Origin: Methylotenera oryzisoli
Lineage (GTDB): Bacteria; Pseudomonadota; Gammaproteobacteria; Burkholderiales; Methylophilaceae
Assembly (NCBI GenBank): GCA_945907735.1
Contig: CAMDTL010000003.1
Span: forward strand, 1 to 64,000
Length of the DNA stretch: 64,000 nt
Direction: 5' to 3'
The notes beneath the pieces were generated by a model. That model was not told the origin of the DNA and ran no database searches. It saw only the letters and a list, made by a program, of their open reading frames with translations. The position numbers were made by a program, and so were the translations under genes. This document shows positions 17,738 to 26,680 of the stretch, piece after piece. Numbering within the stretch: the first letter of the stretch is position 1; each line of letters begins with the position of its first letter.

Positions 17738-18282
17738 TGCATATCATTAAAACCAACATTCCAGAAGTGATGATTTTTGAGCCTAAAGTGTTTGGCGATG
17801 AAAGAGGCTTTTTCTTTGAAAGTTTTAACGCCAAGGTTTTTGAGCGAGCGACTGGTTTAAGTATCAATTTTGTGCAAGATAATCATTCAAAATCGACCAA
17901 AAACGTGCTGCGTGGGCTGCATTATCAAATTGAGCAATCACAAGGTAAGTTGGTGCGTGTGACGCAAGGTGAGGTGTTTGACGTGGTGGTGGATTTGCGT
18001 GCTTCGTCAGCCACTTTTGGGCAATGGGAAGGCATAAGATTATCAGCAGAAAACAAGCGTCAACTGTGGGTTCCTGCTGGGTTTGCGCATGGTTTTTTGG
18101 TGTTGTCGGATACGGCGGAATTTTTGTACAAAACCACCGATTTTTACGCGCCACAGTATGAATGCTGCTTGAAATGGGACGATGCCTCTGTTGGCATCCA
18201 ATGGCCTTTGCAGGACGCGCCCATATTGTCTGAGAAAGATAATTTGGGTCTTAGTTTGCAAGAAACCAAAAAATTCATTTAG
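17737..18282 (+). CDS. rfbC: dTDP-4-dehydrorhamnose 3,5-epimerase
   Basis: 181 residues. The RmlC cupin is present: GDERGFFFESFN near residue 22, VLRGLHYQ with the catalytic His near 62, GEVFDVVVDLR near 80, and FAHGFLVLSD near 118. It epimerises C3 and C5 of the keto-sugar. Its ATG overlaps the rfbA stop by one base. Confidence 0.97.
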   Translation: MHIIKTNIPEVMIFEPKVFGDERGFFFESFNAKVFERATGLSINFVQDNHSKSTKNVLRGLHYQIEQSQGKLVRVTQGEVFDVVVDLRASSATFGQWEGIRLSAENKRQLWVPAGFAHGFLVLSDTAEFLYKTTDFYAPQYECCLKWDDASVGIQWPLQDAPILSEKDNLGLSLQETKKFI

Positions 18283-18301
18283 CAAAATTCGCATCACTAT
18301 T

Positions 18302-19201
18302 ATGCAAAAGATTCTACTTACTGGCGTCAACGGGCAAGTCGGACATGCCTTAAAAACTAAATTTTTACATGATGAAGTCATCGCTTTGTCGCGCGAGCAG
18401 TTGGATTTGACTAAAGTGCATGATATTCGAAGAGTTGTACGTGAAGTGAAGCCTAACCTAATTATCAACCCAGCAGCTTATACGGCGGTGGATAAGGCTG
18501 AAAGTGAACTAGATCTAGCATTTGCGGTTAATGCCACAGCCCCGCAGATACTGGCTGAGGAGGCGGCTCGATTGCATGCTGCGTTAATTAATTTTTCTAC
18601 TGATTACGTTTATGATGGCACAAAAAATAGCGCGTACTTAGAAAGTGATGCAGTCAATCCTATTAACGGTTATGGAAAAAGCAAGCTGGCGGGCGAGGAA
18701 GCGATTCGAGCCGTAGGCTTGCCGCATTTGATTTTGCGCACCAGTTGGGTATATGGCGCTTATGGAAAAAATTTTCTAAGAACCATACTGCGCTTAGGCG
18801 CAGAGCGTGATAGTTTGGGCATTGTGGCAGATCAATGTGGCGCGCCAACCAGCAGCGAAAGTATTGCTGATGGCGTGGTGCAATTGGTGAATGCTTGGCA
18901 GCCCAGTCTGGAAAATCAAACAGGAGTTTACCATTTTACCAATACAGGCGAAACTTCCTGGCACGGCTTTAGTTGCGAAATTATTAATGAATACAATCGA
19001 TTAGCTGTTGATAGCAATTGGCCTGCGCTTAAGACGGGTGTCGATAGCATTGCTGCAATTACTACGGCAGAATATCCAACGCCAGCAGCGCGTCCAGCCA
19101 ATTCTAGACTAGATAATACGAAATTAAGAATGATATTTGGCATCGAATTGCCAAGTTGGCAGCTAAGTTTGCAGCAAGTCATGCAAACGCTCACTTACTA
19201 G
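18302..19201 (+). CDS. rfbD: dTDP-4-dehydrorhamnose reductase
   Basis: 299 residues from the ATG at 18302 (MQKILLTGVNGQVGHAL). The frame runs 40 codons upstream into rfbC but those residues are not RmlD-like. The Rossmann motif GVNGQVG is at 8-14, STDYVYDG near 100, and the Tyr-x3-Lys is in YGKSKLAGE near 122. It performs the last step, giving dTDP-L-rhamnose for lipopolysaccharide or exopolysaccharide. No glycosyltransferase genes follow. Confidence 0.96.
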   Translation: MQKILLTGVNGQVGHALKTKFLHDEVIALSREQLDLTKVHDIRRVVREVKPNLIINPAAYTAVDKAESELDLAFAVNATAPQILAEEAARLHAALINFSTDYVYDGTKNSAYLESDAVNPINGYGKSKLAGEEAIRAVGLPHLILRTSWVYGAYGKNFLRTILRLGAERDSLGIVADQCGAPTSSESIADGVVQLVNAWQPSLENQTGVYHFTNTGETSWHGFSCEIINEYNRLAVDSNWPALKTGVDSIAAITTAEYPTPAARPANSRLDNTKLRMIFGIELPSWQLSLQQVMQTLTY

Positions 19202-19304
19202 GCTTATTTTTACGTATTTATTTCTACAATTAATGCGCTGCAAGCCAGTATTCGTGCGGCCTTCAGGCTGTGTTAATTTAGCGTAAAGTAAGCATTAAAG
19301 TGCG

Positions 19305-19745
19305 TTAAGCCAGTGCATCTGCCCAGCTATTGGGCGTTTCGTAGAGACGCACGCACGCTAGTTTTAAGTGGTTGCCGTAAGTGTCTTTATATTGATTTTT
19401 GAGGATTCTAAACGCCTCAGCCGCCATATTTTCTGCGGTTGGCACAGTAGGGAAGACGACCGTTTTATGCTGAGGTAGCGTATTTAAAAAATCCAGCACC
19501 GTTTGATCGTTTTTGTACACTAAAAACGCGTGATCCCACACATCTACCACACTTTCGCGCGCAATTTTTTTGACGTCCGAAAAATCCATCACCATGCCAT
19601 TTTCTGACATCTTTTCTTGGTTAATAATATCGCCAATAAGTGTGATTTCAAGCGCATAGCGATGGCCGTGCAGGTTGCGACATTGGCTGTTATGGTCGGG
19701 GATACGATGCCCAGCATCGAACTCTAAACGTGTGGTAATTTGCAT
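19305..19745 (-). CDS. queD: 6-carboxy-5,6,7,8-tetrahydropterin synthase QueD
   Basis: 146 residues. The zinc histidines are in FDAGHRIPDH (residue ~13) and LHGHRYALE (~27-29); an active-site Cys lies in QCRNLHGH. EMAAEAFRIL-like sequence and the C-terminal LYETPNSWADA match the family. It makes carboxytetrahydropterin for 7-deazaguanine (queuosine) synthesis. queF, a later step of the same pathway, is at 49801-50250, far away. Confidence 0.93.
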   Translation of the reverse strand: MQITTRLEFDAGHRIPDHNSQCRNLHGHRYALEITLIGDIINQEKMSENGMVMDFSDVKKIARESVVDVWDHAFLVYKNDQTVLDFLNTLPQHKTVVFPTVPTAENMAAEAFRILKNQYKDTYGNHLKLACVRLYETPNSWADALA

Positions 19746-19769
19746 AACGTTATTATAGCAGGCGCGCGT

Positions 19770-19880
19770 TTAATCAGCAGGTGCTTGGTGCTGTTTTTCC
19801 CAAACGATAAATTGCTCAAAAGGCATGGGTTTGGAAAAATAATAGCCTTGGCCCTTTGAGCGAATTGCATCGTTGGGCGG
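19770..19880 (-). pseudogene. C-terminal remnant of an EAL-domain protein
   Basis: Upstream of queD on the same strand, a frame ending at TAA (19770-19772) encodes DAIRSKGQGYYFSKPMPFEQ followed by FIVWEKQHQAPAD. QGYYFSKPMP is the conserved C-terminal signature of EAL cyclic-di-GMP phosphodiesterase domains. The reading frame is closed by a stop just upstream and no other EAL motif is found, so only the last ~30 residues survive. No gene is seen in 19881-19985. Confidence 0.75.
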
Positions 19881-19985
19881 TACTCACATAGGCTTAATGT
19901 ACAACCACGTGGTGCTATGTCGGCTTCTGCGTTCCGTCCGCCTTGCACTTCATCTCAAACAAATTAATTTGCAAAGTTCTACCGC

Positions 19986-20558
19986 TTACTTCACAATAAA
20001 ATGCTCGCGATAATATTTCAACTCGTCAATGGATTCATAAATATCCGCCAAAGCCTCATGTTTGCTGGCTTTTTTAAATCCTGAATAAATAGTTGGCTTC
20101 CAGCGCCGCGCCAGCTCTTTAAACACGCTCACGTCTAGGTTGCGGTAATGAAAATAGGCTTCTAAATTAGGCATATAGCGCGCCATAAAGCGTCTATCTT
20201 GGCAAATTGAGTTGCCGCACATAGGCGATTTTCCCGCAGGGACAAACTGCTTTAAATAGGTCATCATTTGCTCGGTTGCTGTGGCTTCATCCAAAGTTGA
20301 AGCTTTGACCTTTTCAATCAATCCGCTACGACTATGCGTGCCCTTATTCCAAGCATCCATACCATCTAACACCGCATCACTTTGGTGAATCACTAGCACA
20401 GGTGACTCGCCTAACACGTTAAGTTCGGCATCGGTCACCACCACCGCAAGCTCTAAAATGCGATCAGAATCTGGCAACAATCCACTCATTTCCATATCGA
20501 GCCAGATTAAATTATCGTTGTTCAAGTTATTACTTGGGGCTTCCATCATGATTTCCAT
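19986..20558 (-). CDS. orn: oligoribonuclease
   Basis: 190 residues. The DEDDh exonuclease motifs are [10 protein letters not shown] (near 18), [18 protein letters not shown] (near 115) and [17 protein letters not shown] near the end. It removes 2-5-nt RNA fragments and pGpG and is essential in many proteobacteria. The start may be the first ATG (20558) or one of the in-frame ATGs 3-4 codons later; the family normally begins just before the NLIWLDME segment. Confidence 0.95.
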   Translation of the reverse strand: MEIMMEAPSNNLNNDNLIWLDMEMSGLLPDSDRILELAVVVTDAELNVLGESPVLVIHQSDAVLDGMDAWNKGTHSRSGLIEKVKASTLDEATATEQMMTYLKQFVPAGKSPMCGNSICQDRRFMARYMPNLEAYFHYRNLDVSVFKELARRWKPTIYSGFKKASKHEALADIYESIDELKYYREHFIVK

Positions 20559-20645
20559 TAAAATAGTGATTTATTGCAATGCGAATGAACCAAACCTGCG
20601 CAAATGCTTCAGAATAGCACTAGTTTAACTTAATTTAGAAATGTC

Positions 20646-21908
20646 ATGGCACCTACACCTACACTTATTTTTGCAGTTATTTTTGTTACTTTACTCATTG
20701 TAACCACGCTTACTAGACTTTGGCTAGGATCGCGACAAATTGCACATGTGCAAGCCAATCGTGCGCAAGTGCCCAACGCATTCTCAGCAGATATTTCACT
20801 AGAGGCGCACCAAAAGGCAGCTGACTATTCTAGTGCAAAAACCAAGCTGGTATTAATCGAATCTGTCGTACAAGCCTTGTTGTTATTAGCTTTTACCCTA
20901 GTGGGTGGCCTGCAATGGTTAGATGATGGATGGCGTAATGTGCTGACTAATCAAGAAATTATTCGCGGCGCTTTGCTCATTTGCAGTGCAATGTTAATTA
21001 GCGCTTTGGTAGACTTACCTTTCGAATATTACAAAACATTCACTGTGGACGAAAAGTTTGGCTTTAATAAAATGACCAAAGCCATGTTTTGGGGTGATTT
21101 AGTCAAACACAGCCTAGTTAGTTTGGCCTTAGGCGCACCGATTTTGTTTGCTGCGCTTTGGTTAATGCAAGGCGCAGGCGCGTATTGGTGGTTTTATTTA
21201 TGGGTAGTGTGGGGCGTATTTAATATCATCATGCTGGCAGTTTATCCGACTTTTATCGCGCCTCTATTCAACAAATTCACTCCCTTAGCGGATGAAAGTT
21301 TAAAAACACGCATTGAAACGCTTTTAAGCAAGTGCGGTTTCAAATCGCAAGGCTTATTTGTGATGGATGGCTCTACGCGTAGCAACCACGGCAACGCCTA
21401 TTTTACTGGCTTTGGTAATAGCAAGCGCGTGGTATTTTTCGATACCTTACTTAATCGCTTAAACGGTGAAGAAATCGAGGCGGTGTTGGCGCACGAGCTT
21501 GGTCATTTTAAGCATCATCACGTGATTAAACGCATTGCCTTAATGTTTTTGATGAGCTTTTTAGGTTTAGCCTTATTGGGTTGGCTGATGAACCAAACTT
21601 GGTTTTACCATGGTTTGGGCGTGACTACACCCAGCAACCATATGGCATTGATGTTATTTTTACTGGTTTCACCCGTGTTTTTATTTTTGTTGCGGCCAGT
21701 GATGGCGAGTTATTCGCGAAAAAACGAATTCGAAGCTGACGATTATGCCGCTAAACACGCCAATGCAAATCATTTGATTGAGGCGCTAGTGAAGCTTTAT
21801 CGTGATAATGCTGCTACACTCACGCCCGATCCGCTCCATTCAGCGTTTTATGACTCACATCCGCCAGCCAGTATTCGCATTTCTAAACTTGCGGCGTATA
21901 CTCATTAA
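20646..21908 (+). CDS. M48-family zinc metallopeptidase (Ste24 type)
   Basis: 420 residues with about seven hydrophobic segments. An N-terminal Ste24_N region contains PFEYYKTFTVDEKFGFNK (near 120). The zinc motif LAHELGHFKHH is near residue 280 and the third ligand is in EFEADDYAA near 360. The family comprises integral-membrane proteases related to the CAAX prenyl protease Ste24; the bacterial role is probably membrane-protein quality control. It is followed directly by the cytochrome gene (TAAATG). Confidence 0.9.
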   Translation: MAPTPTLIFAVIFVTLLIVTTLTRLWLGSRQIAHVQANRAQVPNAFSADISLEAHQKAADYSSAKTKLVLIESVVQALLLLAFTLVGGLQWLDDGWRNVLTNQEIIRGALLICSAMLISALVDLPFEYYKTFTVDEKFGFNKMTKAMFWGDLVKHSLVSLALGAPILFAALWLMQGAGAYWWFYLWVVWGVFNIIMLAVYPTFIAPLFNKFTPLADESLKTRIETLLSKCGFKSQGLFVMDGSTRSNHGNAYFTGFGNSKRVVFFDTLLNRLNGEEIEAVLAHELGHFKHHHVIKRIALMFLMSFLGLALLGWLMNQTWFYHGLGVTTPSNHMALMLFLLVSPVFLFLLRPVMASYSRKNEFEADDYAAKHANANHLIEALVKLYRDNAATLTPDPLHSAFYDSHPPASIRISKLAAYTH

Positions 21909-22220
21909 ATGCTAAAAATTATATTCCTATTGTTTTGTTTATTGAGCTTAAACGCCGGCGCCAACGTGCTCTTGGCTAAGGCAGACATGGCCGCTGGCAA
22001 AGCCTTGCACGAAAAAAATTGCATTGCATGCCATGCTAGCAGTTACGGCAGCGACGGCTCTGCTATTTATACGCGCGAAAACCGCAAGGTAAATACTTCC
22101 AAAGGTTTAATTGCACAAGTGCGCGCTTGTAACACCAACTTGGGCTTAAAATGGTTTGAGGATGAAGAACTCAATGTCGCAGCTTACCTCAACCAAACTT
22201 ACTATAAGTTTGATCATTGA
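21909..22220 (+). CDS. small exported c-type cytochrome
   Basis: 103 residues. The signal peptide (about 1-19, LKIIFLLFCLLSLNAGA) is followed by one heme motif CIACH at about residues 38-42. There is no methionine after the heme motif, so the usual distal Met ligand of class I cytochromes is missing and the sixth ligand must be something else. A lone Cys lies in VRACNTNLG. It may be a small periplasmic electron carrier. It starts immediately after the protease stop codon. Confidence 0.8.
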   Translation: MLKIIFLLFCLLSLNAGANVLLAKADMAAGKALHEKNCIACHASSYGSDGSAIYTRENRKVNTSKGLIAQVRACNTNLGLKWFEDEELNVAAYLNQTYYKFDH

Positions 22221-22237
22221 AATTTGCAAAGTAATGC

Positions 22238-23101
22238 ATGCCTAGCGGCTTAGTTGTTGCCTCGTACGGCAAACGTTACGAAATTGAACTTGCCGACAAA
22301 ACCCGTGTTAGCTGCGTCACCCGTGGCAAAAAAACCGATTTAGCCTGTGGTGATATTGTCACCATCAAACTCACCGATAAAGCTGAAGGTGTTGTAGAGT
22401 CAAGCCAACCGCGCACATCATTGCTTTACCGCAGCAATGCATTCAAAAGTAAAATTCTCGCCTCTAATGTCACGCAAATCATCATTGTGCTGGCAACGCA
22501 ACCTAGCTTTTATGAAGCTTTATTAAACCGTTGTTTGGTGGCCGCAGAAGCGGCCAATATCAAGCCACTCATCGTGCTAAACAAATGCGATTTGGCCGCT
22601 TCAGATGATGCCAAAAATAAATTGCAGCTTTACCAAGATTTGGGCTATCAAGTGCTGCATCTGGCTGCCAAGCAAGATATTAGCGCGTTACGTCCTTGTC
22701 TCAACCATCATCAAAGCGTGTTAGTCGGCCAATCTGGCATGGGGAAATCGACGATGATTAATGCTCTTCTTCCCGCCCAAAACGTGCGTACACAAACCAT
22801 GAGCGAGGCACTGGATAGCGGCAAACATACCACCACCGCCACGCATTTGTATCACATTAATGTCAATAGTAGCCTGATTGATTCGCCTGGCTTGCAAGAG
22901 TTTGGCTTGAATCACCTTTCCAATCAGGAAATTGAGCTGGCATTTATTGAATTTAGGCCATATTTAGGTAAATGCCGCTTTAATAACTGTAAGCATATGC
23001 ACGAACCAGATTGCGCAGTGCTTAACGCCGTGCAAGCTGGTGAAATTTCTGCGATAAGGCTAAATTTTTACCAAGGATTAGCTGCAGAGTTGGTACATTA
23101 G
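22238..23101 (+). CDS. rsgA: ribosome small-subunit-dependent GTPase A
   Basis: 287 residues. An N-terminal OB fold is followed by a circularly permuted GTPase domain: NKCD (G4, near 112), then P-loop GQSGMGKSTMINALLP (G1, near 165) and DSPGLQEFGL (G3, near 211). The C-terminal zinc-binding part is CRFNNCKHMHEPDCAV. It acts late in 30S subunit maturation. It lies 17 bp after the cytochrome gene. Confidence 0.96.
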   Translation: MPSGLVVASYGKRYEIELADKTRVSCVTRGKKTDLACGDIVTIKLTDKAEGVVESSQPRTSLLYRSNAFKSKILASNVTQIIIVLATQPSFYEALLNRCLVAAEAANIKPLIVLNKCDLAASDDAKNKLQLYQDLGYQVLHLAAKQDISALRPCLNHHQSVLVGQSGMGKSTMINALLPAQNVRTQTMSEALDSGKHTTTATHLYHINVNSSLIDSPGLQEFGLNHLSNQEIELAFIEFRPYLGKCRFNNCKHMHEPDCAVLNAVQAGEISAIRLNFYQGLAAELVH

Positions 23102-23140
23102 GGTCATATAATAAACTCATCATAGTGCTAGGCTAGGAAA

Positions 23141-24064
23141 ATGACTAATACTGCGTTTATATCGCATCCTGATACGCTACTGCATGTAATGGATGGCAGT
23201 CATCCAGAGTCGCCAGCGCGCATTACAGCCATTAAAAATGCGGTGCATGCCTCTAATTTAAATAAAAAATTACAGTTTTACGACGCACCTGCCGCCACGC
23301 AGGCTCAGCTAAAACGTGTGCACACTTCTGAATACGTTGAATATATTCACAATATAGCGCCCAAGGCAGGATTGGTGAGGCTAGACGGTGATACTGCGAT
23401 GGGTCCGATGAGTTTGTCGGCAGCCTTGCATGCCAGTGGCGCAGTTATTTTGGCCACCGATTTGGTCATGGCTGGCAAAGTAGATAATGCTTTTTGTTGT
23501 GCGCGCCCGCCTGGTCACCACGCTGGGCGAGCCAATAGTGCGGGGTTTTGTATTTTCAATCATATTGCGGTTGGCGTAGCACACGCACTGGCGCACCACC
23601 AACTCAAACGCGCCGCCATTATTGACTTTGACGTGCATCATGGTGATGGCACAGAAGATATTTTTAAAGACAATCCTAACGTGATGCTTTGCTCTACTTT
23701 TCAACACCCGTTTTATCCACACAGTGGCGCGGATTCTCGTAGTAAAAACATAATCAACATACCTTTGCCAGCCAAGACCAATGGCACGGACTTTAAGAAA
23801 GTGTTTGCAGCTGAATTTAAACCTGCTTTAGATGCATTTAGGCCTGAAATTGTGTTTGTATCAGCGGGCTTTGATGCACACATCCATGACCCGCTGGCTG
23901 ATTTAGCACTCACTACAGATGACTACGTCTGGATAACAGAATTTATTAAAGAAATCGCAAAAAAACATGCTAAAAATCGTATCATTTCTTCACTTGAAGG
24001 TGGTTATCATCTAGCATCACTAGCTGAAAGCAGTTGGGCGCACATTAACAAGCTGGCTCATTAA
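23141..24064 (+). CDS. histone deacetylase family protein
   Basis: 307 residues. The family's zinc-site motifs are RPPGHHAGRANSAGFCIFNH (near 127) and IIDFDVHHGDGTEDIF (near 166), plus FVSAGFDAH near 245 and LEGGYHLASLAES near the C-terminus. Bacterial members deacetylate acetylpolyamines or other small acetylated molecules; the substrate here is unknown. It is 39 bp downstream of rsgA and may be co-transcribed. Confidence 0.9.
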   Translation: MTNTAFISHPDTLLHVMDGSHPESPARITAIKNAVHASNLNKKLQFYDAPAATQAQLKRVHTSEYVEYIHNIAPKAGLVRLDGDTAMGPMSLSAALHASGAVILATDLVMAGKVDNAFCCARPPGHHAGRANSAGFCIFNHIAVGVAHALAHHQLKRAAIIDFDVHHGDGTEDIFKDNPNVMLCSTFQHPFYPHSGADSRSKNIINIPLPAKTNGTDFKKVFAAEFKPALDAFRPEIVFVSAGFDAHIHDPLADLALTTDDYVWITEFIKEIAKKHAKNRIISSLEGGYHLASLAESSWAHINKLAH

Positions 24065-24121
24065 GTTTTGAGGCTTTTTATATATCGCGGATTCAAGCTC
24101 AATGTTGCTGATTGATCAAGT

Positions 24122-24577
24122 TTACAAAGACACTCTGCGCGCTTGCAGTTGCGTGCTTTCCCAGTTTAAGTGCTGGTAATAGCCTAGAGCCTCGCTATTT
24201 TCAATATCCACCAGTAATTGCGCCCGCGTGGCGCCTTTGTTTTTTGCCCATGCCAGTGCATTTTGCAGCAATTGCTTGCCTATGCCTTGGCCTCTGTGGG
24301 CGCTATCAATCACCATATCCTCAACCCAAGCTGAGGCTGCGCCTTGCGCGGTGGAAATCACCAATTGCGCTGTTACCATGCCAATCACCTGGTTTGCTTG
24401 GTTTTTAGCCACTTGTATGGTGGCAGTTGCGTTATTGTTAAGTAATAACTCAAGGCCTTTTTGCTGCTTGCTAATATCGGGGTTAAAGTCTTTTTCTATG
24501 CTGAACAAAATGGCTAACAAGTGCACCAATGCTGCAATATCTGCCTTATCTGCCACGCTATAAGAAATGCTTTGCAT
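24122..24577 (-). CDS. GNAT-family N-acetyltransferase
   Basis: 151 residues. The acetyl-CoA binding motif HRGQGIGKQLLQNAL is near residue 95 and AWVEDMVIDS precedes it. The C-terminal ENSEALGYYQHLNWESTQLQ is typical of GNAT enzymes. The acceptor substrate is unknown. It follows the XRE regulator by 2 bp, so both are transcribed together away from the NMG operon. Confidence 0.88.
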   Translation of the reverse strand: MQSISYSVADKADIAALVHLLAILFSIEKDFNPDISKQQKGLELLLNNNATATIQVAKNQANQVIGMVTAQLVISTAQGAASAWVEDMVIDSAHRGQGIGKQLLQNALAWAKNKGATRAQLLVDIENSEALGYYQHLNWESTQLQARRVSL

Positions 24578-24579
24578 GC

Positions 24580-25242
24580 TTATTCTTCAGTTTGTTCTTG
24601 CATGGGCGAGTCGTAATGAATAATGGCGAGAAACTTAATGGGCGTTTTGATGAGGTTTTCTGGACGATGCGGAATTTCACCGCGAAAGGTAAGTGAATCG
24701 CCACAATTCAAAACGAAAGTTTCTTCTCCAACGCGGTATTCCAGCGTGCCTTCCAGCATGTGAATAAACTCAGTACCTGGGTGCTCAAACGCGGGAAATT
24801 GCTCGAGAGAATCTTCCAGCGCAATTAAAAAAGGCTCAAACGTTTTATGTGGACCTTGATTGTAAGCCAGCAGTTGATAGGTGTGACCAAGCCGCGTACC
24901 GCGCCGCACAACTTCCATGCCTTCGCCTTTTTTAACTAGCTGTGCCGCACCGCGCGGTAAGTTATAGTTTTGAAATAACTTGGCCAAGGTTACGCCAAGT
25001 GCGTTGGCAAGCTGCTCTAAGGTTTCTAGGCTGGTGGCAGCCAAGCTATTTTCAATTTTACTTAACATGCCCCGGCTAATGCCAGCACGCTCAGAAACTT
25101 CTGCAATGGTTAAATTATGCTCTAAACGCAGTTTACGAATAGTTGTGCCCAAATGCCGTCCCAGCGATTTATTTTGAACATCAGTCCTTAAAGGCTCTAT
25201 ATTTAGCTCGGATGCCATTTTAGGTGTTAACAATTTAGCCAA
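24580..25242 (-). CDS. XRE-family regulator with C-terminal cupin sensor
   Basis: 220 residues. The helix-turn-helix is at about 35-90 (IRKLRLEHNLTIAEVSERAG, then SRGMLSKIENSLAATSLETL). A cupin domain occupies about 135-205 (HPGTEFIHMLEGTLEYRVGE, CGDSLTFRGEIPHRPEN). PuuR-like members bind small amines, polyamines or amino acids. It is divergently placed 193 bp from the first NMG gene, so it is the best candidate local regulator of that operon. The start could be the first Met or the one 8 codons later. Confidence 0.88.
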   Translation of the reverse strand: MAKLLTPKMASELNIEPLRTDVQNKSLGRHLGTTIRKLRLEHNLTIAEVSERAGISRGMLSKIENSLAATSLETLEQLANALGVTLAKLFQNYNLPRGAAQLVKKGEGMEVVRRGTRLGHTYQLLAYNQGPHKTFEPFLIALEDSLEQFPAFEHPGTEFIHMLEGTLEYRVGEETFVLNCGDSLTFRGEIPHRPENLIKTPIKFLAIIHYDSPMQEQTEE

Positions 25243-25306
25243 TGTTAAAAAAGTAAGCTTACTCTAGCATAAGTTTCACTAAAAGAAAAAATGTTTCATA
25301 ACTTGC

Positions 25307-25335
25307 TTGAAATTAAGCTGAGGCTATGGCTAAAT
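25307..25335 (+). promoter_or_regulatory. candidate sigma-70 promoter of the NMG operon
   Basis: TTGAAA (25307-25312) and CTAAAT (25330-25335) are separated by exactly 17 bp, 100 bp before the mgdA ATG and on its strand. Each hexamer matches the consensus at five and four positions. Not tested. Confidence 0.4.
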
Positions 25336-25351
25336 ACACGCGATGTGTTTT
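25333..25351. promoter_or_regulatory. candidate operator palindrome beside the NMG promoter
   Basis: AATACAC-GCGAT-GTGTTTT, arms matching at 6 of 7 positions. It begins within the proposed -10 box and covers the likely transcription start. A position like this suits repression, possibly by the divergent XRE-cupin protein. Confidence 0.35.
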
Positions 25352-25435
25352 ACATAGATTAATAAAGTTAGATTCTAGTGGCAGGTGAGTATTTGTCAGC
25401 TGGTGCTTGCAGAAAAGGGTTTGTCAGGTCAAGAA

Positions 25436-26677
25436 ATGCCATTTAGATTACTTAAATATGCGTTAAAAAAAGAGCACCCCGCACCGCGTTTTTTTAAAGC
25501 GCATGAAATGCCTAAAAAATCCTATGATGTGGTGATTATTGGCGGCGGCGGGCATGGCTTGGCAGCGGCGTATTACTTGGCTAAGGATCATGGTATTAGC
25601 AATGTTGCAGTGCTTGAAAAAGGATATATTGGCGGCGGTAATACCGGCCGTAATACTGCCATTGTGCGCTCTAATTATTTAACGCCAGAAGGCGTTAATT
25701 TTTATGATGCCAGCGTTAAAATTTATGAAGGTTTATCTGAAGAGTTAGACCTTAATCTTTTCTATTCAACACGTGGTCATTTTACGCTAGCACATACAGA
25801 ATCTGCCATGCGCACCATGCGCTGGCGTGCCGAAGTGAATAAACATGTGGGTGTAGAAAGCCGGGTAGTTGGGCCCGATGAAATTGCAAAAGCATGTCCG
25901 CAATTAGATTTAAGTTGTAGCGGGCAAGCACCGATTTTAGGCGCATTGTTTCATGCGCCTGGCTCTATTGCGCGCCACGATGGCGTGGCCTGGGGCTATG
26001 CGCGAGGTGCAGATAGTTACGGCGCTGAGATTTATCAAAATACTGAGGTGCTAAGCATTGATGTTAAAAATGGCAAGGTTTGTGGTGTGCAAACCAACAA
26101 AGGCTATATCGAAACCAAACAAGTGCTTTCTGCGGTGGCGGGTTTTACACCTCGCATTACAGAAATGGTTGGGTTAGAAACGCCAATCGTCATTCATCCA
26201 TTGCAAGCTTGTGTTACCGAGCCAATGAAGCCTTGGCTAGATACGATTTTAGTATCGGGCAGTTTGCATGTTTATGTCAGTCAATCTTCTCGTGGTGAGT
26301 TGGTCATGGGCTCATCGCTAGATCCCTATGAGGTCCATTCTACGCGCTCTACGCTCGATTTCGTGGAAGGTCTCACATCGCACATGCTCGATATGTTCCC
26401 ATTTTTATCCAATGTAAAAGTGGTGCGACAATGGGCGGGCATGGCCGATATGACACCAGATTTCGCACCGATTATGGGCAAAACGCCGATTGAAGGTTTT
26501 TATTTAGATGCTGGTTGGGGCACCTGGGGTTTTAAAGCGACGCCAATTAGCGGCAAAACCATGGCGCAGACTATCGCCAATGATAGCGCACCCGATTTAA
26601 TCCACACTTTCCGTTTATCCCGTTTCGAAGATTACGAGCTGACTGGCGAAAAAGGGGCTGCCTCAGTAGGGCATTAA
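25436..26677 (+). CDS. mgdA: N-methylglutamate dehydrogenase subunit A (SoxB-like flavoprotein)
   Basis: 413 residues from the ATG at 25436, which has AGGTC just upstream. A GTG 17 codons earlier is possible, but the family starts with a short FxLLKxAL-type helix as here. The FAD motif YDVVIIGGGGHGLAAAYYLA is near residue 33, followed by GGGNTGRNTAIVRSNY. The IARHDGVAWGYARG segment corresponds to the region of heterotetrameric sarcosine oxidase beta that carries the FMN-linked His. It forms the flavin core with MgdB, C and D, oxidising N-methylglutamate to glutamate and a one-carbon unit. It is the first gene of the NMG operon. Confidence 0.92.
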   Translation: MPFRLLKYALKKEHPAPRFFKAHEMPKKSYDVVIIGGGGHGLAAAYYLAKDHGISNVAVLEKGYIGGGNTGRNTAIVRSNYLTPEGVNFYDASVKIYEGLSEELDLNLFYSTRGHFTLAHTESAMRTMRWRAEVNKHVGVESRVVGPDEIAKACPQLDLSCSGQAPILGALFHAPGSIARHDGVAWGYARGADSYGAEIYQNTEVLSIDVKNGKVCGVQTNKGYIETKQVLSAVAGFTPRITEMVGLETPIVIHPLQACVTEPMKPWLDTILVSGSLHVYVSQSSRGELVMGSSLDPYEVHSTRSTLDFVEGLTSHMLDMFPFLSNVKVVRQWAGMADMTPDFAPIMGKTPIEGFYLDAGWGTWGFKATPISGKTMAQTIANDSAPDLIHTFRLSRFEDYELTGEKGAASVGH

Positions 26678-26680
26678 GCG

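Noticed and set aside
19724-19948. 74-codon minus-strand frame between queD and orn
   Set aside because: It overlaps the EAL remnant, which lies in a different frame and is clearly recognisable.
24112-24408. 98-codon plus-strand frame
   Set aside because: It lies antisense within the GNAT acetyltransferase gene and shows no domain.
25273-25299. Direct repeat GTTTCAC/GTTTCAT 20 bp apart before the NMG promoter
   Set aside because: Too short and AT-biased to support as an operator without comparison.
25326-25341. GG-N10-GC spacing resembling a sigma-54 promoter before mgdA
   Set aside because: Only the GG and GC dinucleotides match; the flanking TGGCAC and TTGC bases do not, unlike the two good sites at 47020 and 48780.
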